From assembly GCA_035771175.1 (NCBI GenBank), contig CM069604.1, positions 20,523,115 through 20,587,114 on the forward strand: DNA of 64,000 bases, written 5' to 3'. The DNA comes from Paratinospora sagittata. Lineage: Eukaryota; Streptophyta; Magnoliopsida; Ranunculales; Menispermaceae. The notes beneath the pieces were generated by a model. It saw nothing but the letters and a program-made list of their open reading frames with translations, was not told the origin of the DNA and searched no databases. A program made the translations under genes and the position numbers. This document shows, one piece after another, positions 12,301 to 24,271 of the stretch. Numbering within the stretch: the first letter of the stretch is position 1; the number at the start of each line of letters is the position of its first letter.

Positions 12301-13275
12301 AGAGCATAAGAATAACTATCATGAGTGTAAATGAAAATTATTGGTACTTATGTTGAAGTGATGAGAGTATTGCCTCTATAATAAAAAGGTCACACTATCT
12401 TCAAATTTTAAGAGTTTGAAGTAATTATTTGAACGGAAAGAAACTGAAAATGTGGCAAGAATTCCCGAAGGATTTGATTTTATATCAAATTATTATCCTG
12501 GGAAAGACCAATATGTTGCTGAGACATTGAGCAGGAAACAAGCTAAAACTGGAGTAGTAACTATCAGTTAGCCATAAATGGAGATTGTTTGTAAGTGAGA
12601 GTTACAGTTATGAGTGTACCCTCTATTACTCCATGTGTTGATATTTGTGCTCGGATGCATGTTCAGCTGATTGATACTCATATTCAGATAGTAAAATTTA
12701 TGATGAGACGAGTATGATATCAGTATAAAAGATTATGGAATTTGTAATATGGATTGTATTAATTGAAGATGGGATTCAAATGGTATCTTTTGGGTTATGG
12801 GTAGAAATGATACCATTTGGATAACCATTAGTGGACTAATAAGTTTGCATATTCTTCCAATGAACACCAGAATTCTTTTGATAGACTGAGCAGATTGTAT
12901 ATGTGCGAGTTAGGGAGATTTTATGGGGGTACTCAAATATTTGTCATGTCGGATTAAGATCCGAAGATTTTGTCGAGATCTGATATATGATGCAGACTCG
13001 ATTTGGTACTCATCTCCTTCTCAGTGTGATATTTTATTCTTAGACTAGTTGACAGACTGAGAAAGTGACTTTGATGCTTACGAGCATGCTCGAGTCTGGT
13101 ATACTTGAATTTTGGTTGAAGTTGGTAGGAATATTTTATTTGTGTAAACTTATGCGTATAAATAGATATTATAATAGTATAATGATGGCACTCTAAAGGT
13201 TTTATAGTAAGCTTTATAGATCTCCAACTTGTTGATTTGAATGTATGGAATTATTGTTATTGGTGCCAGATGATA
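9394..13275 (+). pseudogene. D1: heavily decayed Ty3/gypsy gag-pol
   Basis: The gag start resembles the one at 43642 (ADQERIRRL-like, near 9440). The only clear pol blocks are an RT motif at ~11510-11690 (NEYPLAWIDGR, HHQLRIREKDV), an RNase H end near 12480-12540 (YYPGKDQYVAETLSRKQA), and integrase pieces at 12900-13275 ending RSPTCWFECMELLLLVPDD. Stops and frameshifts are too frequent for any long frame. The remaining ~300 bases of integrase C-terminus lie beyond the family C insertion, at 22931. Probably Tekay-like, from RT and integrase motifs. It is the oldest element in this part of the window by decay and by being the host of two insertions. Confidence 0.75.
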
Positions 13276-13280
13276 TTATT

Positions 13281-16064
13281 TGTGACGCCCCGAAAATTAT
13301 TTCATCTAGCCCATAACCCAATTGCACTTTGCCCAAACTCTATGTGTTGCCTTGATATGGTTGGTGTTTGTTTGATGGTTGTTTAATGTTTGTATAGTTG
13401 ATGCTTGATAATGTATATAAATATGTGTATTATAAATTGTATATGGGTCATGTTAAATTAAAGTATAATGCATATGTTATTATTTATGCATGGGTCCATT
13501 AAATCATGAATTGATATGGGTTAGGATTGATTGAATAAAAGGATAAATGAGAATGAAAATTTGGTGTATTAAATGGATTGGACATTTAAAATACATGGAA
13601 ACATGAGATTGGTTAAAGTACACGTGGTTGGTATGGGTAGTATGAGACCAACACATGTGAAGGTTGGTGCATGAAAGTGGACAAGTGTCCCATGCCCACT
13701 TCTCTTCTCCAAGAAAGTGCTAGAAAGTGAGGTGAGTGGAGGGAATCAAGGAAGTGCTAGAATGAGTAGAGGGAATCAAGGAAGTGCTAGAAAGTGAGGT
13801 GAGTGGAGAGAAAGGAAAAAAATAAAAGAAAAGAAGAGAAAGGAAAGAAGAAGAGAAAGAAAGAAGAAGTTGCTTGAGGAAAATCTCTGCAATATTTTCA
13901 TCAAAGAGATGGATCTTCGGGATATATTATCAGATTAAGCTCAAATTTTGTCAGCAAGTTTGTAGCTTATGGTTCTGCATTCTGAATGATGGAAATCTTG
14001 ATTAGAGGTTTCGTCTAAGATATCTAACCTCTCAAACAAAGCTGGTCGGAAAGTCTGGATTTCTCGCGCCATTTCGCTGTAACTTATAGATCTCCTCAAT
14101 CTACCGTTGGATGGATATCAAATTTGGGTATGTAGTTTACAACTGATATTTCTGCATTCTGAACGGATGTTTATGGGTTAAGTATGTTGTGTGATATAGT
14201 CATCTGAGTTCGAGTATTTGCAGCAGGAAAGGAGAAATTGTCTGATTAGAGACTTGTTCATCAAAGATACTTATCATTTTGGTCCACCGTTGGATTGGGC
14301 TGATATTTGGACAGAAGGTTTGTTTCTTCACATACTTCAATCTGTACGGTTGATTTTGTGATTACATACATCTGTTAGTAGATTGATACATCTGAACAGA
14401 ATATTAAATGAAGAATTGGTAGGGTTGCTTGTATTAGACCTAAATTTAGAATATGAACTTAGACCTTTCCAAATAGCTTGCATATCAACTATGTTGACCT
14501 AGTTGTCATCGTTGATGAACCCATGATGCAAAATCAGTGATATACATGGCTGAACATGGTGACTTAGTGTAAATCGGCAATATGGCCTAAGTATGAAAAA
14601 TTTCATATTTTAGGGCTTTTGATGCTTTTGGCCTAGAATCATTGAATTGATGTAACTTATGTTTAATTAAGCATGATTAGGGTTGATTATGCTACTGATT
14701 TGGTGGTTGTGACCATATCATGGGTTAGGCCTACTTGTAATCAAGTGACCCAATTTGGGCATGTTTATGCCTAAGGAATTGAAAATCAGTATTTTTGATT
14801 AATAGAATGGTTTATGAATGAGAATTATGCATTAGAGGCCTAAGTCATGTGATTTGAGTTGAATGATGGGATTTAGGCCTATTGTCTATATGTGGGCTGA
14901 TTTAGGGTTGATGTGTAATGTCTATGTGATTGAGCATAAAAATTGATGTATGGTAGGATATTGATGTATGTTTCAGGATCCTGATTGGGTTGATTCGGTT
15001 TGGTGGTCGTGTGTGGTTAAATACTCTCGCGAGGCTTGGTTGTGAGTAGACTTCATTTATGATTATATCTTTTATGTCATCATATCACTTATATATATTG
15101 TATGTTGAAAGCATGATTGTGTTCTAATGTTTTGAATGATGCATTGATTTGAGAAAACCTTATGACTTTGGTTGGGCCCATCTATCTGGCTAATAGGGGG
15201 ACTTAACCTTGTCATAGGAGGGTTTTAAACAGGAAATATTTGGGGATGAGAACGGTACGGTGAAATAGGCGTGCGCTAGTAACCCCAAATAAACATGATT
15301 GGGGTCAACGGTACGGTGAAATATACGTGCACTAGTAACCCCAATGCATGTGAAATGTGAATCCAAATTGATAAGCTTGTACTTGCATCGAACTTATTAT
15401 AAATGCTTGATATCTATATGTTATGAGCTTTTAATCATGCTACACATTGACATGCATACATGATGTTTATTGATGAGTATTGATAGCATATTTGAATTCT
15501 ATTCACTGGGCACCGTTGGCTCACCCACATTTTCCTCTTTCAGGTCCTTCTGTCCCGAATAAGGGCAAAGAAGTAGTCATATCTTGAGGGCCTTGCCTGC
15601 GAGAGAATCCAAGGCCTCGATGTGAGTTGAGAGACATTTTGATTGAACTGTGTTTTAAATTATGATGTATTATATTTTGGACTATGTAATTATAACACTT
15701 ACCACATTGTAGTATGGGTGAGTTGGGACTTGTTAGATAGACCATGTGGGTATATGACATTTTTTTTATACCCATAGTTTTGGACTTTATGTGTATGTCA
15801 ATCATGATGAATTGTAGGGATTATGACGATTTTATTTATGGTTCATTTTTATGGATTATCTCTTGTCTTGGATGATTAATACGGTTGGTAGTTTTGTTTA
15901 GTACCTTTTGATATTATGTCGTTGTTTGAGATAAGGCTCGTAGGGTCTCAACCACCTCACGGGAGTTGAGGAGTGGTTGGAGATGCCTACGCCGGGCGTC
16001 CCGCCCTGGCATTATGCACGCCATTCCCTGTGGGGTTGGTGGTCCGGGGTGTGGGGTCGCCACA
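13281..16064 (+). repeat. 5' LTR of family C, 2784 bp
   Basis: Starts TGTGACGCCCCGAAAATTAT and ends GGGGTCGCCACA. It holds a purine-rich AAAGAAAGAAG region (~13800-13870), a doubled motif GAACGGTACGGTGAAATA (15250 and 15308), the module ATTCACTGGGCACC...TTTCAGG (15502-15544) and a strong hairpin at 15946-15983. It is longer than its 3' partner because it retains ~816 bases (about 13927-14742) and a 35-base segment near 13637 that the other has lost. Confidence 0.95.
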
Positions 16065-16066
16065 GT

Positions 16067-16078
16067 TGGTATCAGAGC
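16067..16078 (+). other. Primer binding site of family C
   Basis: TGGTATCAGAGC, two bases after the LTR end, is a perfect 12-base match to the complement of the 3' end of plant initiator tRNA-Met. Confidence 0.92.
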
Positions 16079-16298
16079 CTGATTTTACTAGGTTTGGTCT
16101 ATGTATTTGACTTAGATGACTTTGACCTAGGAATTGGGTGAGAGATTTAGGTGATTAAAAAGCTTAAAGAAACTAACTTAAAAGCCTTACTATCATATTT
16201 TTTGTGTGTATTATATGATATGGGTAGTTATGAGGCTTTGTTAATGTTTTAAATTCTTTAATGTGTGATGGTTGCTCGTATTTCTACTTCTCAGTGTC

Positions 16299-19200
16299 AT
16301 GAGGAGGAGCAAGAGATTGGGACAGCCACACACAGGGCCATCTGATGATGACCGGATGGGGAGGATGGAGGAGATCATTTAGGCACAGGGTCGCTTGATG
16401 GCAGCCCAGACTTCACAGATACAGGCGTTAGTGCAGCAGGTTGAGGCTATTGCTCGACAGTCACCTCAAACAATACCTTAGGAGGAGGGCACTAGTGGGG
16501 CCGAGGCTAGTGGAGCTGCAGGGGTAGCAGGACCTCAAATGGTTGTACCTCAACCTATGCCTACACCTGCTCCTGTTGTTGTGGAGAACCCCACTGATCG
16601 GCAGATCAAACTACTAGAGAAGTTCATGAAGCTAAAGCCTAAGGAATTCACTGGTGGGGTTGACTTGAAGAAGGCCGAAGATTGGCTGAAGAATGTCGAG
16701 AAGATCAGTCGCTCCTTAGTGCTTGATGAGGAGTCTCAGGTCCTATGTGCTGCTCACACACTGGAGAGTGATGCAGAGGACTGGTGGCTTTCAGTGTTGG
16801 ATACACAGGGGGCAGTGAAGAGTTGGGACACCTTCCAACGGTTGTTCTTACAGGCTTACGTTCCAGAGACTGAGAGACAGGCTAAGCAACTCGAGTTTTT
16901 GAATCTCGCATAGGGCACCATGTCAGTCAGGGAGTACGAGCTCAGATTTAGGCAGCTCGCAGTTTATGCCCCTGGGTTAGTTCAGACGCCGAGTGACAAG
17001 ATTATGAGGTTTTCTTTGAACCTAACACATGCGATCCGACAGGCCTTGTCTTTGACGAAGATGGCTGATTTTACCACAATGGTCCAGAGGGCCAAACAGT
17101 ATGAGTTGGCTGAGCGGGTTGATGGTATGTCTACACGGGCAGCTCCAGGTGAACAGACTTCACAAGCAGAGTCTGGGGGACAGTTTCAGACTCCATGGAA
17201 GATGGGAAAATGGGAAAGGAAGAGAAAATTTTATGGAAGAGCACAGTCTGATGGTGCTCAGAGTAAGGCATCCCAGGTTTAGACTGGTATGATGGCCTCA
17301 CCAGTGGTTTCCTCTCCTGTCCCGATTCCTATTCAGGCACCGAGTGCACCGAGACCCCCATTCCCACAGACTGCTGGCCGAGGCAGAGGAAGCTATGTGA
17401 CGACATCTCAGACTGGATCATCTGCGCCCAGGGCTCTGTTCCTATGTTTTCAATGTGGGCAGGCTGGGCCTAGGAAGTTCGAGTGTCCGAATTTTCAGAG
17501 AGCTCAGGGATTTGTACAGTAGTCCAGTGCCAGAGAGACAGCGAAGGCAGCTACTGAGCCAGACCCGACAGCATCCAGGACTTTGGTGGAAGGTACTCTT
17601 ATTATTTGTCGTACTTCTATGCATGTATTATTTGATGTTGGGTCTACATTATCATTCATATCTGGACGTATGGTAGATAGTTTGCATTTGACTCCCATTA
17701 GGGCTAGTACATGGTTAGTGGTGAGTTCTGTAGCTGGGGAGAGGATCTACCCGAACATGATCTGTAGCCAGTGTGTGGTTTAGATTGGTGATGTTGAGAT
17801 GCCTATTGACTTTCGAGTCCTAGAGTTTTTAGAGTTTGATGCAATTCTAGGGATGGATTGGCTCGCGGCTTATCATGCAGTTGCCGACTATTTCGCGAAG
17901 AGAATCATTTTCCAGATCCCCGAACACCCAGTGTTTACACTACAGGGTAGAGCTTCGGACCAGATAGTCACAAGGGGTACATTTGTCACTGATGGAGATA
18001 GGGAGATTTTGGCTGGGTTAGTGCCTGATGAGGAAGAGACTAGTGAGGTGATACTTGAGGATATTGCCATTGTTAGGGACTTTCCAGATGTGTTCCCTGC
18101 GGATCTTCCAGGATTACCACCGAAGCGAGATATCGATTTCATTATTGAACTTGTCCCTGGCACGAAGCCTATCTCCATGGCACCATATAAAATGGCGCCA
18201 ACCGAGTTGAGAGAGTTGCAGAAACAACTCGAGGAGTTATTGGCTAAGGGGTTTATTTGCCCGAGCGTGTCACCCTGGGGAGCTCCAGTTCTTTTTGTGA
18301 AAAAGAAAGATGGGAGCTTGCGGTTGTGCATCGACTATCGCCAATTGAACAGGGTGACCATCAAGAACAAATATCCTCTCCCAAGGATTGATGACTTGTT
18401 TGATCAGTTGAGGGGAGCGAGGTATTTTTTGAAGATTGATTTGCGCTCCGGGTATCATCAGTTGAGGATTAGGGAGGAGGATGTGCCTAAGATAGCATTC
18501 AGAACCCGCTATGGACATTATGAGTTCCTTGTGATGCCATTTGGTGTGACTAATGCACCAGCGATGTTCATGGACCTGATGCAGAGGGTCTTTAGGCAGT
18601 ATCTGGATAAGTTTGTCATCGTCTTCATTAATGACATATTGGTGTATTCCAAGACTCGGGTTGAGCATAAGGAACACCTTAGAGTGACCTTGCAAACTCT
18701 GAGAGAGCATATGCTATATGCAAAGCTGAGCAAGTGCGAGTTTTGGATCACCGAAGTGAAGTTCTTAGGTCATGTGGTGAGTTCTGAGGGGATTTCAGTT
18801 GACCCGTCTAAGGTTGAAGCCATTATCAGTTGGCCTAGGCCTACCACAGTGACCGAGATCAGAAGCTTTCTTGGGTTAGCTGGTTACTATAGGAGATTCG
18901 TTCAGGGATTCTCCAAGATAGCTACGCCTATGACTAGGCTCACCCAGAAGGATGTGTCCTTTGTATGGACCGAGGAGTGTGAGAATGCCTTTTTAGAGCT
19001 GAAAAAAAGATTGACATCTACGCCAGTGTTGATTTTGCCAGAGCCTGATCAGGAGTTGGTTATCTATACTGATGCCTCTCGTATCAGCTTGGGTTGCGTG
19101 TTGATGCAGAAGGATAGGGTCATTGCTTATGCATCGAGGCAGTTGAAGGTGCATGAAAAGAACTACCCTGTTCATGACTTAGAATTGGCCGCAATTGTTT

Positions 19201-21010
19201 TTGCTTTGAAGATTTGGAGGCATTATCTCTGTGGTGACAGATTCACTTTGTATTCTGACCATAAGAGCCTCAAGTACTTGTTCTCTCAGAAGGAATTGAA
19301 CATGAGGCAGAGAAGGTGGTTAGAGCTCCTCAAAGACTATGATTTTACATTGGAATACCACCCAGGTAAAGCCAATGTAGTGGCTGATGCGTTGAACAGG
19401 ATGCGGGTAGAGACAGTTATGGTAGCACGCCAGATGTCTCATGAGTGGAGACTACTTGAGGCGGCTACGGTTATGAGTACATGTGCTACCCCTTCAGATC
19501 AGATTGTGATATGTGCTCAAATGAGAGCTCAGCCTACACAAGTCCAGGAGGTAATTGACCAACAGAGACTTGACGTTGATTATGGGATGTACAAGTCTTG
19601 GGCTGAGAGCAGTGATTTTACTGATTGGCACTTGTCATCTGATGGTGCCTTGAGATTTAGGGGACGTTTATGGGTTCCCGTAGATCCACGACTCAGACAG
19701 AGTGTTCTCCAAGAGGCTCACAGATCTCATTATGCTATTCATCCTGGCGGAACCAAGATGTATCATGATATGAAAAGAATGTATTGGTGGCCCGACATGA
19801 AGAGAGAGATAGCTCAGTTCATTCAGTGGTGTGAGATCTGTCAAAGAGTCAAAGCTGAGCATCAGAGGCCTGGAGGGCAGATGCAACCGCTTGCCATTCC
19901 TGAGTGGAAATGGGAGCATGTCACTATGGACTTTGTTGTGGGATTACCCAACACCCCGAGGAGACATAATGCTGTTTGGGTTATTATTGATCGCTTGACC
20001 AAGTCCACTCACTTTCTACCGGTGAACACTAGGGATTCTATGGACAAGCTGTGTAGACTCTATATGCGAGAGATAGTCAGATTACATGGAGTGCCAGTTT
20101 CGATTGTGTCAGATAGGGATCCGAGGTTTACATCGGTATTCTGGCAGGGGTTGTAGAGGCAGCTCGACACTAGACTAGATCTCAATACCGCTTTTCACCC
20201 CCAGACGGATGGCCAGTCTGAGAGGTTGATATCGATTTTAGAGGATATGCTTCGAGCTTGTGTCCTTGAGTCCAGTGGTAACTGGGAGGAGTACATACAT
20301 CTGTGTGAGTTCGCGTACAACAACAGTTATCAGTCCAGTATTGCCATGGCTCCTTTTGAGGCATTGTATGGTCGACCCTATAGATCTCCGATCTGTTGGA
20401 CGGAGGTAGGGGATGTTGCGGTGATGGTACCAGAGTTTGTACAAGAACACACAGAGAAGATTAAGAGGATCAAGCATAATATGAAGGTAGACCAAGACAG
20501 GCAGAAGAATTACACTGATGCCAAACGAAAGACCATAGAGTTCGAGGTGGGTGATCAAGTTTATTGAAAGTCTCACCTCAGAAGGGCCAGACTAGATTTG
20601 GGATAAAAGGCAAGCTCGCTCTGAGATTTATTGGGCCGTTCGAGGTTTTAGAACGAATTGGCCCCGTCGCTTACCGATTAACCTTGCCACCTCAGTTAGC
20701 AGCAGTCCACAATGTCTTTCGTGTGTCAATGCTGAAAGTGTACAAGAGTGATTTTGATCACATCTTGGACTGGAGGAACATTGAACTGAGGCAGGATGGG
20801 ACTTATGATGAGGAACCTATTCAGATACTTGACCGAAAGGTCCAGAGGTTACGTAACAGCGAGATTCCGATGGTTAAGGTGAGATGGCAGTTCCATGGCG
20901 AGGAGCAGGTTTCTTGGGAGCGTGAGGACTACATGATGGAGCACTTTGCCAAGCTCATGGGCTTAGGTAATTTCTTAACCTTAAAACTTCGAGGACGAAG
21001 TTCATTCTAA
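16299..21010 (+). pseudogene. Family C gag-pol polyprotein (gag, PR, RT, RNase H, IN, chromodomain)
   Basis: From ATG 16299 one frame runs to 20567, broken by seven TAG codons (near 16377, 16479, 16911, 17280, 17520, 17781 and 20154); a one-base loss near 20567 shifts the last part, which ends at 21010. Gag core at ~16600-17130; zinc knuckle CFQCGQAGPRKFEC near 17445 has Pro where the CCHC His should be. Protease near 17634 reads DVGST instead of D(S/T)GAT. RT 18150-18700 has FIND at 18628-18639 where FVDD is expected, so a catalytic Asp is replaced by Asn. RNase H ~19050-19400; integrase zinc domain [18 protein letters not shown] to CEICQRVK (~19740-19850), catalytic blocks [17 protein letters not shown] and HPQTDGQSE; chromodomain-like end [17 protein letters not shown] at ~20875-20930. 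Clearly Ty3/gypsy; not functional. Confidence 0.95.
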
Positions 21011-21021
21011 GGTGGGTGTGA
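21009..21021 (+). other. Polypurine tract of family C
   Basis: The purine-rich AAGGTGGGTGTGA directly precedes the 3' LTR, where plus-strand DNA synthesis would be primed. It follows the pol stop codon by a few bases. Confidence 0.7.
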
Positions 21022-22925
21022 TGTGACGCCCCGAAAATTATTTCATCTAGCCCATAACCCAATTGCACTTTGCCCAAACTCTATGTGTTGCCTTGATATG
21101 GTTGGTGTTTGTTTGATGGTTGTTTAATGTTTGTATAGTTGATGCTTGATAATGTATATAAATATGTGTATTATAAATTGTATATGGGTCATGTTAAATT
21201 AAAGTATAATGCATATGTTATTATTTATGCATGGGTCCATTAAATCATGAATTGATATGGGTTAGGATTGATTGAATAAAATGATAAATGAGAATGAAAA
21301 TTTGGTGTATTAAATGGATTGGACATTTAAAATACATGGAAGCATGAGATTGGTTAAAGCACATGTGGTTGGTGCATGAAAATGGACAAGTGTCCCATGC
21401 CCACTTCTCTTCTCCAAGGAAGTGCTAGAATGAGTGGAGGGAATTGAGGAAGTGCTAGAAAGTGAGGTGAGTGGAGAGAAAGGAAAAAAAATAAAAGAAA
21501 AGAAGAGAAAGGAAATAAGAAGAGAAAGAAAGAAGAAGTTGCTTGAGGAAAATCTCTGCAATACTTTCATCAAAGAGATGGATCTTCGGGATCAAGTGAC
21601 CCAATTTGGACATGTTTATGCCTAAGGAATTGAAAATCAGTATTTTTGATTAATAGAATGGTTTATGAATGAGAACTATGCATTAGAGGCCTAAGTCATG
21701 TGATTTGAGTTGAATGATGGGATTAGATGAGATTTAGGCCTATTGTCTATATGTGGGCTGATTTAGGGTTGATGTGTAATGTCTATGTGATTGAGCATAA
21801 AAATTGATGTATGGTAGGATATTGATGTATGTTTCAGGATCTTGATTGGGTTGATTCGGTTTGGTGGTCGTGTGTGGTTAAATACTCTCGCGAGGCTTGG
21901 TTGTGAGTAGACTTCATTTATGATTATATCTTTTATGTCATCATATCACTTATATATATTGTATGTTGAAAGCATGATTGTGTTCTAATGTTTTGAATGA
22001 TGCATTGATTTGAGAAAACCTTATGACTTTGGTTGGGCCCATCTATCTGGCTAATAGGGAGACTTAACCTTGTCATAGGAGGGTTTTAAAAAGGAAATAT
22101 TTGGGGATGAGAACGGTACGGTGAAATAGACGTGCACGAGTAACCCCAAATAAACATGATTGGGGTCAACGGTACGGTGAAATAGACGTGCACTAGTAAC
22201 CCCAATGCATGTGGAATGTGGATCCAAATTGATAAGCTTTTACTTGCATCGAACTTATTATAAATGCTTGATATCTATATGTTATGAGCTTTTAATCATG
22301 CTACACATTGACATGCATACATGATGTTTATTGATGATTATTGATAGCATATTTGAATTCTATTCGCTGGGCACCGTTGGCTCACCCTCATTTTCCTCTT
22401 TCAGGTCCTTCTGTCCCGAATAAGGGCAAAGAAGTAGTCATATCTTGAGGGCCTTGCCTGCGAGAGAATCCAAGGCCTCGATGTGAGTTGAGAGACATTT
22501 TGATTGAACTGTGTTTTAAATTATGATGTATTATATTTTGGACTATGTAATTATAACACTTACCACATTGTAGAATGGGTGAGTTGGGACTTGTTAGATA
22601 GACCATGTGGGTATATGACATTTTTTTTATACCCATAGTTTTGGACTTTATGTGTATGTCAATCTTGATGAATTGTAGGGATTATGACAATTTTATTTAT
22701 GGTTCATTTTTATGGATTATCTTTTGTCTTGGATGATTAATACGGTTGGTAGTTTTGTTTAGTACCTTTTGATATTATGTCGTTGTTTGAGATAAGGCTC
22801 GTAGGGTCTCAACCACCTCACGGGAGTTCAGGAGTGGTTGGAGATGCCTACGCCGGGGGTCCCGCCCTGGCATTCCGCACGCCATTCCCTGTTGGGTTGG
22901 TGGTCCGGGGTGCGGGGTCGCCACA
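21022..22925 (+). repeat. 3' LTR of family C, 1904 bp
   Basis: Same ends as the 5' LTR. Relative to it, sequence is missing after GATCTTCGGGAT (near 21592) and at a GGTTGGT repeat (near 21370). Over the last ~1.1 kb I count roughly two dozen differences by eye, suggesting about 2% divergence. It contains the TATTCGCTGGGC...TTTCAGG module at 22360-22405. Confidence 0.95.
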
Positions 22926-22930
22926 TTATT

Positions 22931-23235
22931 AAATACACAGGGTTGGTATATAAGCCTTGAAATGTATTGTGGCTGACTCAGATTTGTTAAGGGTCTTACC
23001 ACAGAAAGGCCAAATGAGATTTTGGATAAAAGAAAAGCGTGCACCGCAATTTGTTGGACCATTTGAGATTTTTAAGAGTATAGGTCCATTGGCTTACCGA
23101 TCTGCTCTACTGTAACAATTGAAAGGTGTCCACAATATTTTCTATATATTTATGTTGAGGAAATATCATTCGGATTCCATATATGTTATGGATATAACTC
23201 AATTATAAGTTGGAGAGGATACCACGTATCAAGAG
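22931..23235 (+). pseudogene. D1 integrase C-terminus, right of the family C insertion
   Basis: Decayed coding sequence with LPQKGQMRFWIKEKRAP and FVGPFEIFKSIGPLAYR recognisable at 22990-23100, the region between integrase core and chromodomain. It continues the reading of 13275 once family C and one target duplication are removed. It stops at VGEDTTYQ exactly where the LTR of element E starts. Confidence 0.8.
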
Positions 23236-23593
23236 TGATGCAAACCAAGGAGCTAGACAAGTTGATCATACACTTGGGAATGGAGCTAAATATGCACAAG
23301 ACCCATTGTCACTTCCAAGTGGTCCAATTATAAGACTTAGAGCCAAACGTTTCAAGGAAGCGCTAAATGGGCTAATCCAAGAGAATTGGGTTGATTCTAA
23401 AAAGACCAAGATGGGCTCAAATAATAATCAAGGCTTAGTCCATGTCATCAAAGCAATTGAAGAAGCTAATTAGCACACAAAACGTGACCAGCATGGATTG
23501 ACCATCAAAGGGGGTGAATTTGTTGAGTTTCAAGGATATTTAATAGGGGAATAAATTTGGTCCTGGCTGGTTATGTTAAATACATTAAACTTA

Positions 23594-23808
23594 GTCAATT
23601 AGCTATTTATGATTACCTTGAGAAGTGCAAGAGGCTTAAAAAGCGTCAATTAGCTTTTTATGGATACCTTGAGAAGTCCAAGAGGCTTAAAAAACGTCAA
23701 TTAGCTATTTATGGTTACCTTGAGAAGTCCTTGAGAAGTCGAAGAGGCTTAAAAACGTCAATTAGCTATTTATGGTTACCTTGAGAAGTCCAAGAGGCTT
23801 AAAAACGT
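23594..23808 (+). repeat. Four tandem ~51-bp repeats in the U3 of element E
   Basis: Copies start at 23594, 23646, 23697 and 23758, each of the form TCAATTAGCTATTTATG...CTTGAGAAGTCC...GAGGCTTAAAAA. The third is 61 bases because CTTGAGAAGTC is repeated within it. They lie upstream of the TATA box, where reiterated elements can act as enhancers; that role is inference. Confidence 0.9.
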
Positions 23809-23886
23809 GGGGACTTGTTTATGTTGATGTTTGTGTTGTTTTTACTTTAGTTATGACTTTTCCTATTCTTGGAGGGTTGTTCCAAG

Positions 23887-23894
23887 TATATATA
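23887..23894 (+). promoter_or_regulatory. Predicted TATA box of element E LTR
   Basis: TATATATAG after the U3 tandem repeats and about 310 bases before the LTR end; the only strong TATA candidate in the distal part of the LTR. Confidence 0.5.
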
Positions 23895-24203
23895 GAGTGG
23901 TAGCTCGAATTTGAATGACAGATTATGTTTTCAGAACTTATCATCCTTGTGAGGTCTTGTGTCCTCTTTGTTCTTAAAAGAACTCTTTGAAGTTATCAAG
24001 TTAATCTTGTGGCGTTCAAACAACCAAACTTATCACCTTGATTGTTGAATCTTGGTGTGGCGTTTTCAAACCTTCGTAGTCTTGGTTTTCATCTGGTTAG
24101 GTGACGGGTCAAGGCTCAACCAATCTTGTCTACACGATCTTGGGGTTCTAATCCATCATTGTTATTGGGTTTCATCACAATTGTTGGTGGAGTTCATATC
24201 ATT

Positions 24204-24215
24204 TGGTATCAGAGC
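24204..24215 (+). other. Primer binding site of element E
   Basis: TGGTATCAGAGC, two bases after the LTR end, is a perfect match to the initiator tRNA-Met type site. Confidence 0.92.
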
Positions 24216-24271
24216 TTTGGTTCTAAGATAAGTTTGACTATCTTTTATTTTCATTTTTATTTCCTGTTCCC

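Larger units (their letters stand above)
13281..22925 (+). mobile_element. Family C: near-complete Tekay-like Ty3/gypsy element, 9645 bp
   Basis: Bounded by direct LTRs (13281-16064 and 21022-22925) beginning TGTGACGCCCCG and ending GGTCGCCACA. The 5-base target duplication TTATT is present on both sides (13276-13280 and 22926-22930). Order: LTR, primer binding site, gag, protease, RT, RNase H, integrase, chromodomain, polypurine tract, LTR. It sits inside the integrase of D1, whose sequence resumes at 22931. All coding domains can be traced, but stops, a frameshift and an altered RT active site make it non-autonomous. Confidence 0.95.
23236..24201 (+). repeat. 5' LTR of element E, 966 bp
   Basis: Begins TGATGCAAACCAAGGAGCT, identical in structure to the sequence after the polypurine tract at 29289, and ends TTCATATCA before the primer binding site. 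A TATA-like TATATATA lies at 23887-23894 and a block of tandem repeats at 23594-23808. Short open frames inside it are produced by those repeats. Confidence 0.9.

Noticed and set aside
23594..23808. Regular direct repeats resembling a CRISPR array
   Set aside because: Repeats are directly adjacent with no unique spacers, and lie in the LTR of a plant retrotransposon.
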